NCBI RefSeq assembly: GCF_001545035.1
Contig: NZ_FCOJ02000026.1
Location: 36,080 to 100,079, forward strand
DNA: 64,000 nucleotides
Origin: Caballeronia glebae
GTDB taxonomy: Bacteria; Pseudomonadota; Gammaproteobacteria; Burkholderiales; Burkholderiaceae
Reading direction: 5' to 3'
How positions within the stretch are numbered: position 1 is the stretch's first letter; the number at the start of each line of letters is the position of its first letter. Made by a program: the position numbers and the translations under genes. Below, one piece after another: positions 19,657-27,232 of the stretch. The notes beneath the pieces were generated by a model. That model was not told where the DNA came from. It was given only the letters and a program-made list of their open reading frames with translations, and ran no database searches.

Positions 19657-19686
19657 CGCGCAACGCTTCCGGTCACTTCGTAAAGC

Positions 19687-19719
19687 AAACAGGCCCGCTC
19701 GGTTCGAGCGGGCCTGTTT
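19687..19719. terminator. Bidirectional terminator between convergent genes
   Basis: AAACAGGCCCGCTCG and CGAGCGGGCCTGTTT form a perfect 15-bp stem with a 3-nt loop. A-rich and T-rich ends let it serve both the amidotransferase gene (plus) and the DUF2968 gene (minus). Confidence 0.85.
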
Positions 19720-19744
19720 CGTCTTCAGGCGCGTATTGCCGATA

Positions 19745-20464
19745 TCAACGCGAGGACGGCAGGTTTCCCGGCGCGAGTCCGGCTTCCGTCTGCCTCTGCA
19801 GCTGTTCGACCTGCAACTGCAGCGTGCGCAGCTTGCGTTCGGCTTCCAGCTTGTCTGTTTGCAGCACGGCCGATTCAGCCTGCAACTGTTGCTGACGCTG
19901 CGATACCTGCGAATCCTGCTGCTGTGCAAGTTCGAGATCGGCGCTGAGACGGTTCGCCCGATCCGCCGATTTCGCGATCACGCGATCGAGCAACTCCTTC
20001 TGCGCCTGCAATTGCACGCGGCGGATTTCGCCATCGGCGAGTTCGAAGCTCTTGCGCGAGAACTGCGCGTAGATCGATTCGGCGCGGGCTGCGTCCTGCG
20101 TCTTTACGACGCGCCACCAGCGCGCGTCCTGCGACAGCGCGACGTAGTACAGCATTTCCGTCGCGAGGAAGTAGAGCCGTGCGCCGTAGCTGCCGTTGCG
20201 CGTCGCGCGCAATTCGGCGAGGCCGCCCGCCTGCGTGAGTTTCTGCAATTCGTCGATGTTGCCATCGACCCGGGGCGCGTTCGAATTGGCGTTCAGGTCG
20301 GACAAGTCTTCGGGCGCGGACTGTGCGGGCTCGCGTCTCGCGGAAGTCGATGGCGCGACCTTCGCGGCAAACGTGCTCGTGACCGGCGCAAACAGACCGC
20401 AGAGGGTCAGGGCGAGCGTGAGCGTCGCGTAACGGAGATAACGTAGTTGCGTCATGTTTGGCAT
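19745..20464 (-). CDS. DUF2968 family exported coiled-coil protein
   Basis: A 239-residue protein with an N-terminal signal sequence (YLRYATLTLALTLCGLFAPVTSTFAA) and a C-terminal half rich in Gln, Glu and Leu (roughly residues 150-230, QQQDSQVSQRQQQLQAESA) that reads as a coiled coil. The middle segment with ARLYFLATEMLYYVALSQ and RWWRVVKTQDAARAESIY fits the DUF2968 family found in Burkholderiales; no function is known. A second in-frame ATG three codons on is equally possible; neither has a clear ribosome binding site. It lies 45 bp after a repeat protein on the same strand. Confidence 0.75.
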   Translation of the reverse strand: MPNMTQLRYLRYATLTLALTLCGLFAPVTSTFAAKVAPSTSARREPAQSAPEDLSDLNANSNAPRVDGNIDELQKLTQAGGLAELRATRNGSYGARLYFLATEMLYYVALSQDARWWRVVKTQDAARAESIYAQFSRKSFELADGEIRRVQLQAQKELLDRVIAKSADRANRLSADLELAQQQDSQVSQRQQQLQAESAVLQTDKLEAERKLRTLQLQVEQLQRQTEAGLAPGNLPSSR

Positions 20465-20509
20465 CGTGGCCGGAAAGGTTGATCGTGCTGCTGGTGCATA
20501 GTGCGCCGG

Positions 20510-21463
20510 TTAGTGCGCGCCGTTCGCAGCGCCGCGACCGGACGGGGTCGCGTTGTTGTCGAGAGTCGGTGAGTGCTGAAGCATCGAGTAGAGCGTCTCC
20601 GGGTCCATCGAAACGGAAGCGGTCGCGGGGCGGCTCGTTGCTCTTGCGAACAGCGGAGCTTGCGCATGCCGCGTGCGTTCGGGTTTTACGGGCACGCTCG
20701 CGACCGGTTTCATCGGCGACGCATACGCGCGCGGCGGGGGTTCGCGAGTCACGGAACCGCTCGCGATCGTTTCGATCGGCGTCGAGCGTGCGCGCTGCGC
20801 GGGTTCCGGCTTCACAGGCCGGCTCGCCATATTTACAGGCGGTGTCGCATATGCGCGCTCCGCGAGTTCCTGCTTCGCGGGGCGGCTCGCCATATTTACA
20901 GGCGGTGTCGCATATGCGCGCTCCGCGAGTTCCTGCTTCGCCGGGCGGCTCGCCACATTTACAGGCGATGTCGAGCGTGCGCGCTCCACGAGTTCCTGCT
21001 TCACGGGCCGGCTCGCCGTATTGACAGACGGTGTCGAGCGGGCGCGCGGCGTGGATTCCTGCTTCACGACACGTTCCGCCGATGCATGGGCGCGCGACCG
21101 CCCCGGCTTCGCTTGAGCCGTCTGCACGGCTTTCGCGCGCCCGCTGTGCTTGTGCTCCGCCGCTGCGGCAGTGACGCGCCTGTCAGGTTTTGCCGGCGGC
21201 AGTGCCGTCGCAGCGGAAACGGTCGCCGTTCTTCGCGGTGCCGAATTATTGGCGTCTGCTTTGGGGGCAGCGTTGGTTGCCGACGCCGTCGGCGCTTTCG
21301 GTGTCCGTGCGACCTTGGCGGCGCGATCCTGCGTGGCTGCGGCGGTGGCCGCGAGTTGCGTCGGCGCCGACGCGGGCTTGGCCGGCTGTGTGCGCGTCGC
21401 GACCTCGTTGGCGGGCGCGGGCTGCGTAACGCCTTGCGGAGCCGGTTTATACGCGAACAACAA
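20510..21463 (-). CDS. Pro/Ala-rich protein with 21-residue tandem repeats
   Basis: I do not recognise this gene. The 317-residue reading is dominated by Ala, Pro, Thr, Lys and Arg. Residues about 130-280 consist of seven 21-residue repeats related to ASRPAKQELAERAYATPPV, and the tail has SMDPETLYSMLQHSPTLDN. Such composition is expected of an intrinsically disordered, cell-envelope or nucleic-acid-binding protein, but that is inference. The start is uncertain: the position given is a TTG, no ATG is in frame and the open frame continues about 75 bp upstream. It could be transcribed together with the DUF2968 gene 45 bp downstream. Confidence 0.5.
   Translation of the reverse strand: MLFAYKPAPQGVTQPAPANEVATRTQPAKPASAPTQLAATAAATQDRAAKVARTPKAPTASATNAAPKADANNSAPRRTATVSAATALPPAKPDRRVTAAAAEHKHSGRAKAVQTAQAKPGRSRAHASAERVVKQESTPRARSTPSVNTASRPVKQELVERARSTSPVNVASRPAKQELAERAYATPPVNMASRPAKQELAERAYATPPVNMASRPVKPEPAQRARSTPIETIASGSVTREPPPRAYASPMKPVASVPVKPERTRHAQAPLFARATSRPATASVSMDPETLYSMLQHSPTLDNNATPSGRGAANGAH
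20695..21072. repeat. 63-bp tandem direct repeat array
   Basis: Units begin at about 20695, 20758, 20821, 20884, 20947 and 21010, each starting near GGCTCGCC. The copies at 20821 and 20884 match at 62 of 63 positions; outer copies are progressively more diverged. The period is an exact multiple of three, so the repeats keep the frame of the minus-strand gene. This pattern indicates recent unit duplication. Confidence 0.9.
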
Positions 21464-21540
21464 CCATCGCGAGGAAGGCCGAAATTTCGACCCGCGATCA
21501 TACGAAATCGTTACGCTTCCGGCGACCAGAGGATTCCTAT

Positions 21541-21555
21541 TGTCAATTTTTGACA
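21541..21555. promoter_or_regulatory. Perfect palindrome TGTCAA-TTT-TTGACA
   Basis: A 15-bp site with 6-bp perfect arms lies in the 125-bp gap between the GNAT gene and the repeat-protein gene (both minus strand). Each arm contains a TTGACA or its complement. It could be an operator or a -35 element, and no matching -10 is placed at 17 bp, so function is open. Confidence 0.35.
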
Positions 21556-21588
21556 GGAATGCTTATTGACTGAATTTCTGTCTCGTGT

Positions 21589-22101
21589 CTAGTCGAGTGG
21601 GTAAACGTACTGTAGAGAAACGAGGTCGATGCCCGCCATGTGGTCGGCTTCGCGCGCGGCCAGCTTCCAGCCGCGCGATTCGTAGAAGCCGATCGCCGCC
21701 GCGTTCTCTTCGAGCACGGAAAGACACAGTTCCCGCGCCCCGCGAGCGCGCGCCCAGCGCGCCGCTTCTTCGAGCAACACGGTGCCGGTGCCGAGGCCGC
21801 GATATCCGGGAAGCGCGTGGAGATTGTCGACGAGCACGCTGCCCTTTGCATCCGGCTCGATGAGACAGATGAAGCCGATCGGCTCGCCTTCGCGCTCCGC
21901 GATGAACACGCTTGCCGCGCCGGCCGCGACGTCGTTCATGCGCGTGCGCCAGTGCGCGGCGCGCTCCGCGCTCAGGTCGCGATCGAGATACGCATCCGGC
22001 AGGATGCCCCGATACGCCGATGCCCAACTCAGCGCGTGCATCGAGGCGATGAGCGTGGTGTCGGCGGCGGTCGCCGTGCGCAGCAAGATCTTTACGTCCA
22101 T
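21589..22101 (-). CDS. GNAT family N-acetyltransferase
   Basis: A 170-residue acetyl-CoA-dependent transferase. The fold is visible in order: an N-terminal LLRTATAADTTLIASM strand-helix, the central SVFIAEREGEPIGFICL strands, the acetyl-CoA loop in ALPGYRGLGTGTVLLEEAARWARARG (R/Q-x-x-G-x-G/A motif), and the closing AAIGFYESRGWKL. The acceptor cannot be told. I take the ATG (MDVKILL); a GTG four codons upstream is the alternative. A relatively AT-rich stretch lies just upstream. Confidence 0.88.
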   Translation of the reverse strand: MDVKILLRTATAADTTLIASMHALSWASAYRGILPDAYLDRDLSAERAAHWRTRMNDVAAGAASVFIAEREGEPIGFICLIEPDAKGSVLVDNLHALPGYRGLGTGTVLLEEAARWARARGARELCLSVLEENAAAIGFYESRGWKLAAREADHMAGIDLVSLQYVYPLD

Positions 22102-22344
22102 GTTTTGGTACACCGTAAGTTAAAAGTTAGGCGTATGTAATTGTATTTTAAGCTTTGTTGGGCGAAATTGAACGAAGTTGTGTACAGTCGCGGGCGGTGC
22201 GGCGTTAAGATTGAGGGCGTCGCATTTACACAAGAAGATACAAAATCGCCCTCCGTCGTGTCGGACGGCCGCGTCCAGGCGGCCGTGAACGGTTCCTGCG
22301 ACGGCGCAAAACTGAAGTGCGCCCACAGCTCTTTCGAGAAAGTC

Positions 22345-23640
22345 ATGTCCACAGCCCACGTAGCACCCGCCAACGAGTCTAAGTTCAAGACTGTGTTTCG
22401 CGTCGTCAGCGGAAACTTCCTTGAAATGTACGACTTCATGGTTTATGGCTATTACGCCTCGGCGATTGCCAAAACCTATTTTCCGAGCGGCGACGAATTC
22501 GCTTCACTAATGCTCGCGCTGTCCGTCTTCGGCGCGGGTTTCCTGATGCGGCCGGTCGGCGCCATCGTGCTCGGCGCGTACATCGACCACCACGGGCGGC
22601 GCAAGGGCCTGATCCTCACGCTCGGGCTGATGGCGGTCGGTACCGCGTGCGTCGCGCTCGTGCCCGGCTACGCGACCATCGGTGCGCTCGCGCCGATCAT
22701 CGTGCTGGGCGGGCGGCTGTTGCAAGGTTTCTCGGCCGGCGTGGAACTGGGCGGCGTCTCGGTGTATCTGTCCGAGATCGCGACCAAGGGCAACAAGGGC
22801 TTTTATTGTTCGTGGCAGTCGGGCAGCCAGCAAGTCGCCGTGGTGTTCGCCGCACTGATCGGCGTCATCATGAATCGCCTCTTGCCGCCGGAGCAGATGA
22901 CCGCCTGGGGCTGGCGCGTGCCGTTCCTGATCGGCTGCCTGATCGTTCCGTTTCTCTTCATCGTGCGCCGGTCGCTGCGGGAAACCGACGAGTTTCTTGC
23001 GCGGAAGCATCGTCCGAGCATGGGCGAGATCGCGCGTTCGATCGCGCAGAACTGGGGCATCGTGCTCGCCGGCATGGGCATGGTCATCATGACGACGGTG
23101 TCGTTCTACATGATCACCGCGTACACGCCGACCTTCGGCAAGGAAGTGCTGAAGCTGTCCGCCACCGATGCGCTCGTCGTGACCGTGTGCGTCGGCCTCT
23201 CGAATCTCATCTGGCTGCCGCTCACGGGCGCGCTGTCGGATCGCGTCGGGCGCCGTCCGGTGCTGCTCGCCTTCACGATTCTCACCATTCTGACGTCGTA
23301 TCCGGTGGTGCAATGGCTCGTCGCGGAGCCGTCGTTCGTGCGGCTGCTGATGTGCGAGCTGTGGCTTTCGTTCCTGTACGGCAGTTACAACGGAGCGATG
23401 GTGGTCGCCCTGACCGAAGTGATGCCCGTCGATGTGCGCACGACCGGATTCTCGATGGCCTACAGCCTCGCCACGACCATCGGCGGCTTCACGCCCGCGA
23501 TCTCCACGTACCTGATCCATGCGACCGGCAACAAGGCCGCGCCTGGACTGTGGATGGGACTTGCCGCGATCTGCGGCCTGATCGCGACGCTCGTGCTGTA
23601 TCGCTCGCCCGAGGCGCGCAATCAGTACAAAACGGCGTGA
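22345..23640 (+). CDS. MFS metabolite:proton symporter, citrate/tricarballylate type
   Basis: A 431-residue inner-membrane importer of the metabolite:H+ symporter branch. Characteristic segments are [23 protein letters not shown] at residues 15-37, [17 protein letters not shown] in the loop 2-3 position, and the [20 protein letters not shown] helix. The overall match is to CitA/CitH-like citrate-proton symporters and TcuC; related tricarboxylates are possible. The ATG with GAGAAAG in front (MSTAHVAP) is preferred to an upstream in-frame ATG. It stands alone between divergent and convergent neighbours and ends at a shared terminator. Confidence 0.85.
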   Translation: MSTAHVAPANESKFKTVFRVVSGNFLEMYDFMVYGYYASAIAKTYFPSGDEFASLMLALSVFGAGFLMRPVGAIVLGAYIDHHGRRKGLILTLGLMAVGTACVALVPGYATIGALAPIIVLGGRLLQGFSAGVELGGVSVYLSEIATKGNKGFYCSWQSGSQQVAVVFAALIGVIMNRLLPPEQMTAWGWRVPFLIGCLIVPFLFIVRRSLRETDEFLARKHRPSMGEIARSIAQNWGIVLAGMGMVIMTTVSFYMITAYTPTFGKEVLKLSATDALVVTVCVGLSNLIWLPLTGALSDRVGRRPVLLAFTILTILTSYPVVQWLVAEPSFVRLLMCELWLSFLYGSYNGAMVVALTEVMPVDVRTTGFSMAYSLATTIGGFTPAISTYLIHATGNKAAPGLWMGLAAICGLIATLVLYRSPEARNQYKTA

Positions 23641-23655
23641 CCTGACCGAAGAGTC

Positions 23656-23682
23656 AAAAAAATCCCCTGCGGGGGATTTTTT
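23656..23682. terminator. Bidirectional terminator
   Basis: AATCCCC and GGGGATT with a TGCG loop form a stem flanked by an A7 run and a T6 run, so it can stop transcription from both the citrate-type transporter (plus) and the TPR gene (minus). Its right end overlaps the TPR gene stop. Confidence 0.9.
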
Positions 23683-25540
23683 ATTCGGGGAGCGAAGCCA
23701 GCGCCGCCGCCGTGATCTCGACGACCTCGCGCCATTGCCCCGGCGCGCGCTGGCGCACGAGCCGCGCGCCCGGATACCACGTGCTTTCGCTGCTATCGAC
23801 TCCCCAGCGCCAGTCGGCGGCGAAGGGCAGCATCACCCAGACCGGCTTGCCGAGCGCGCCGGCAAGGTGCGCGACGGACGTATCCACGGAGACGACGGCG
23901 TCGAGACGATCGACGATCGCGCCCGTGTCCGCGAAGTTTTCGAGGCGATTTTCCAGCAGATGGATCGATTTCGCGTTCGGATGCGCGCGCAGCACATCGC
24001 GCTCGCGCTCGGTGACGAACGGCTGCAGCACGATCCAGTCGATGCCTTCGAGCGCGAACAGCGGCGCCAGCTCCGCGACCGGGACCGAGCGCGTTTCGCC
24101 GGGCTGAATCCGCCCGGACCACGCGATGCCGATCTTGCGCTTCTGCTGCCCGCCGATAGAGCCGCGCCACTTGCGCCGGTAATCGGCCGGCACGACGAGA
24201 TAGGGCGCGCGCGACGGAATCGCATCGGGCGAGGTCATGCCAAGCGCGAGCGGCAGGCTGAGCAGCGGGCAGAACGCGTCCGCGTACACCGGCAGGCCGT
24301 CCGATTTGCTCCTCAGTTCGATGCGCGCGGCGTGCGCGGCGGGCGCGAGCAGGGGCACGAGCGCGGGCTGCACTTCGAGCACCAGCTTGCCGACGCGCTT
24401 TGCCGCAAACGGCACCAGACGCGCGAACTGCAAGGTGTCGCCAAAACCCTGCTCGGCGCGCACGAGCAACGTGCGGGCCAGCATCGGCTCGCCGTTCCAG
24501 CGGGGCAAACGCGGCGGCGGTTCGCTGCCGGGCGTCTGCAAACGCCATTCGTAGGCGGTGAAACCGCGCGCGTAATCGCCGCTCGTGAGCAGGGCGAGCG
24601 CGCGGTTCAGATGCGCGGCGGGCATCGAAGGATCGATGCGCAATGCTTCGTCGTACGCACGCAGCGCCGCGCGATGCGCGCCGAGCGCGAGATGCGCGTT
24701 GCCGAGGGCAAGCCAGGCGACGCCGTATTTCGGATCGAGCCCGATCGCGCGCTCGAAGTGCGGCACGGCGTCATCGTGACGGCCGAGCTTCGCGAGCACG
24801 TGACCGAGCCCGAAATGACCCGGCGCGAAATGCGGATGCAAGGCGACGGCTTTTTGCAGCACGGGCAGCGCATCTCCCGGATGGCCGTGCGTTTCGAGCA
24901 GATTGCCGAGATTGAAGTGCGCGGCGACGTAGTTCGGCTCGGCGTCGAGCGCGGCGCGAAAGTGCGCGATCGCGCCGGGGGTATCGCCGAGTGCGTTCAG
25001 CGCCATGCCGAGGTTGTTGTGCGCGCCGGCATGGCGCGGACGTAGCGCGAGGGCGCGCTTGAACGCGAGCGCGGCGTCCTTGAAGCGACGCAGCGCGGAA
25101 AGCGAATTGCCGAAGTTGTTCCACGCGGCCGGATCGTTCGGCTGCAGGCGAAGCGCCTTTTCGAACGCGTCGGCGGCGTCTTCGTGACGGCCGACCGCCG
25201 TGTAGGCATTGCCGAGGTTGTACTGCGCGAGCGGAAAGCCCGGCGCGAGCGTGAGCGCGTTGCGAAAGCGTTCGATCGCGTCGTCGAGGCGGCCGAGCGC
25301 CTTCAGCGCGTTGCCTAGATTGAGCTGCAGGCCGGCATCTGTCGGGCGCAGATCGACGGCGCGACGCACGAGCTCGGCCGCCTCCGCGTGCTGGCCTTGT
25401 TGATGGCGCAGCACGCCGAGGTAGTGCAAGGCGTCGACGTGAAGGGGTTCGGCGGCGAGCGCGGCTTGATAGTCGCGCTCCGCGTCGGTCAGGCGACCGT
25501 CGCGATGGGCCGCGAAACCGCGGGCGAATACGGTGTCCAT
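23681..25540 (-). CDS. TPR protein with C-terminal glycosyltransferase-9-like domain
   Basis: A 619-residue protein with about ten tetratricopeptide repeats (roughly residues 1-345; recurring NNLGMALNALGD and YNLGNAYTAVGR-type units). They are followed by a glycosyltransferase-like domain with RWNGEPMLARTLLVRAEQGFGDTLQFARL near residue 360, KIGIAWSG near residue 475, and VVSVDTSVAHLAGALGKPVWVMLPF near residue 560. The latter blocks resemble heptosyltransferase (GT9) and O-GlcNAc-transferase-like folds. It may modify a protein or envelope glycan. The ATG giving MDTVFARGF is chosen because the repeats begin there; upstream ATGs are possible. Confidence 0.82.
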   Translation of the reverse strand: MDTVFARGFAAHRDGRLTDAERDYQAALAAEPLHVDALHYLGVLRHQQGQHAEAAELVRRAVDLRPTDAGLQLNLGNALKALGRLDDAIERFRNALTLAPGFPLAQYNLGNAYTAVGRHEDAADAFEKALRLQPNDPAAWNNFGNSLSALRRFKDAALAFKRALALRPRHAGAHNNLGMALNALGDTPGAIAHFRAALDAEPNYVAAHFNLGNLLETHGHPGDALPVLQKAVALHPHFAPGHFGLGHVLAKLGRHDDAVPHFERAIGLDPKYGVAWLALGNAHLALGAHRAALRAYDEALRIDPSMPAAHLNRALALLTSGDYARGFTAYEWRLQTPGSEPPPRLPRWNGEPMLARTLLVRAEQGFGDTLQFARLVPFAAKRVGKLVLEVQPALVPLLAPAAHAARIELRSKSDGLPVYADAFCPLLSLPLALGMTSPDAIPSRAPYLVVPADYRRKWRGSIGGQQKRKIGIAWSGRIQPGETRSVPVAELAPLFALEGIDWIVLQPFVTERERDVLRAHPNAKSIHLLENRLENFADTGAIVDRLDAVVSVDTSVAHLAGALGKPVWVMLPFAADWRWGVDSSESTWYPGARLVRQRAPGQWREVVEITAAALASLPE

Positions 25541-25646
25541 TGACGGGGGACAACTGCTGTCCCGGAAAAGCAAACCCCGCATTTTCCCACACCGGCGACC
25601 GCGCTCCGCCAAAGCGCATTGACATGTTGCGGCGATGGCACTTAAC

Positions 25647-25666
25647 ATATGAACACCTATTCATAT
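25647..25666. promoter_or_regulatory. SmtB/CzrA-type operator
   Basis: ATATGAACACCTATTCATAT has perfect 7-bp arms (ATATGAA and TTCATAT) around a 6-bp centre. This is the classic imperfect 12-2-12 dyad recognised by zinc- and cobalt-sensing ArsR/SmtB repressors. It lies across the first possible ATG of the ArsR gene, next to the predicted regulator and its CDF exporter. Confidence 0.8.
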
Positions 25667-26026
25667 CTTGGTGATGTCCCCGTGGTATCCGATCCGTCTC
25701 CCACCGCCGGTCCGATCACCTCCGATGACCGCGTCGTGCCGCTCGCCGATCTGTTCCGTCTGCTCGGCGACCCGACGCGCCTGCGCATCGTGCTCGCGTG
25801 CGTCGAACAAAAGCGGGCGGTCGGGGCGATCGCGGAGCTGCTCGGGCTGTCGGCGTCGCTGGTGAGCCATCATCTGCGGCTTTTGCGTGCCGCGCGCATC
25901 GTCCGGGCGGAGCGCCAGGGCAAGCAGGTGTTCTACGTGGCGGCGGATCGCCACATCAGCGGGATGCTCGGCGAGTTGCTGGAGCACATCGCGGAGCCGC
26001 AAGCCGACGCCGCGGATATCGAATGA
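25649..26026 (+). CDS. ArsR/SmtB-family zinc-type metal repressor
   Basis: A 125-residue winged-helix repressor that is expected to leave DNA when metal binds. The recognition helix reads LSASLVSHHLRLLRAA. Residues D100, H102, H113 and E116 reproduce exactly the spacing of the alpha5 zinc site of SmtB and CzrA; the alpha3 cysteine pair of arsenic or cadmium sensors is absent. The operator covers the listed ATG, so translation may really begin at a GTG at 25682, which would remove 11 residues without touching the fold. The CDF gene follows 25 bp later, giving an autoregulated export operon. Confidence 0.88.
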   Translation: MNTYSYLGDVPVVSDPSPTAGPITSDDRVVPLADLFRLLGDPTRLRIVLACVEQKRAVGAIAELLGLSASLVSHHLRLLRAARIVRAERQGKQVFYVAADRHISGMLGELLEHIAEPQADAADIE

Positions 26027-26051
26027 ACCTCACCGAACTACGAGCACGCCG

Positions 26052-27056
26052 ATGAGCACGCATCAGCACGAAGAACACGAGCATCACCAGCATCACGATG
26101 GGCACGCTCACGGGCATTCGCACGGTCATGAGCACGGGCACGGCGGACATGGTCATCACCATCACGGCGCGCCGCAGGAAGGGCAGGGCCGCACGTTCGC
26201 GCTCGCGGTCGGTTTGAACGTGCTGATCGTGGTCGTGCAGGCCATCTACGGCTTTCTCGCACACTCGACCGCGCTGCTCGCCGACGCCGGCCACAATCTC
26301 TCCGACGTACTCGGCCTTCTGCTGGCGTGGGGCGCGGTGTGGCTCGGCACGCGCCAGCCGAATGCGCGCTATACCTTCGGCCTCGGCAGCTCGTCGATTC
26401 TGGCGTCGCTCGCCAACGCCGCGCTCTTGCTGTTCGCGTGCGGCGCGATCGTGCTCGAAGCGATCCAGCGTCTCATCAATCCGGCGCCCGTCGCGGGGTT
26501 CGACGTGTTCATCGTCGCGACGCTCGGCCTGATCGTGAACGGCTTTTCCGCGTGGCTCTTCATGCGCGGCAGCAAGGAAGATCTCAACGTGCGCGGCGCC
26601 TTCCTTCACATGGCCGCAGATGCCGCGATCTCCGCCGCCGTCGCCGTGAGCGGTCTCATCATCATGTTCACGGGCGCGAGCTGGCTCGATCCGCTGATGA
26701 GCCTCGTCGTCGTCTCGGTGATCGTCTACGGCACCTGGGGCCTCGGGCGCGACGCGATGCGCCTCGCGATGGCCGCCGTGCCGCCTTCGGTCGACCTGTC
26801 GCGAATCGAGCGGTATCTGACGCAGCTTCCCGGCGTGCGCGACGTACACGATCTGCACGTCTGGGCGCTTTCGACGACCGAAAACGCGCTCACCGTGCAT
26901 CTCGTGATGCCGCAAGGCCATCCCGGCGATGCATTCGTGCAGGACGTCGTCACGACATTGCGCAGCGGATATTCGATGCATCACGCGACCGTGCAGGTGG
27001 AATTCGGCGAGGCGTGCCACGCTTGCGTGCTCAGCGAGCGAGGCCGTGCTCACTGA
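26052..27056 (+). CDS. CDF-family zinc/divalent cation exporter
   Basis: A 334-residue cation diffusion facilitator that expels divalent metal from the cytoplasm in exchange for protons. The first 38 residues contain 19 histidines. The membrane part has HNLSD in helix 2 and HMAAD in helix 5, the His/Asp tetrad associated with zinc (and cadmium) transport, and the C-terminal cytoplasmic domain carries VHDLHVWALS near residue 280. It is co-directional with the ArsR-type repressor. Zinc is the best guess; cobalt or cadmium is possible. Confidence 0.92.
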   Translation: MSTHQHEEHEHHQHHDGHAHGHSHGHEHGHGGHGHHHHGAPQEGQGRTFALAVGLNVLIVVVQAIYGFLAHSTALLADAGHNLSDVLGLLLAWGAVWLGTRQPNARYTFGLGSSSILASLANAALLLFACGAIVLEAIQRLINPAPVAGFDVFIVATLGLIVNGFSAWLFMRGSKEDLNVRGAFLHMAADAAISAAVAVSGLIIMFTGASWLDPLMSLVVVSVIVYGTWGLGRDAMRLAMAAVPPSVDLSRIERYLTQLPGVRDVHDLHVWALSTTENALTVHLVMPQGHPGDAFVQDVVTTLRSGYSMHHATVQVEFGEACHACVLSERGRAH

Positions 27057-27082
27057 GCGCGGAGGTTTCGCGGGCGTACACT

Positions 27083-27202
27083 AGGGTCTGTTCACCTATA
27101 AAAAACGGCCATGCGAACGCCCGAAATCGGGGGCGATGCAAGAAGCGCGGCGCGCCGTTTGGCCGCCCCATAAAGGGCCGCTTCAATATGTGAACGGACC
27201 CT
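27083..27202. mobile_element. 120-bp MITE-like element with 13-bp terminal inverted repeats
   Basis: AGGGTCTGTTCAC (27083-27095) and GTGAACGGACCCT (27190-27202) are inverted copies with one mismatch. The interior is compact, GC-rich and has smaller dyads (for example CGCCCG-AAAT-CGGGGGCG), with no coding frame of substance. No clear target-site duplication is visible. It fills nearly all of the gap between the CDF exporter and the monooxygenase genes. A non-autonomous transposable element or a chromosomal repeat family is suggested. Confidence 0.5.
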
Positions 27203-27232
27203 CGACGTGACGCTTCAGGGAGGATCGACCGC

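Noticed and set aside
20695..21072. CRISPR array
   Set aside because: Units are direct, abut without spacers, have a period of 63 bp in frame with a coding sequence, and diverge gradually; no cas genes are near.
22141..22344. A 68-residue N-terminal extension of the citrate-type transporter
   Set aside because: It includes no membrane segment or conserved residues, the sequence is AT-rich intergenic DNA, and the ATG at 22345 has a ribosome binding site and matches homologues.
27083..27202. Intact insertion sequence
   Set aside because: The element is only 120 bp and encodes no transposase, so at most it is a non-autonomous element.
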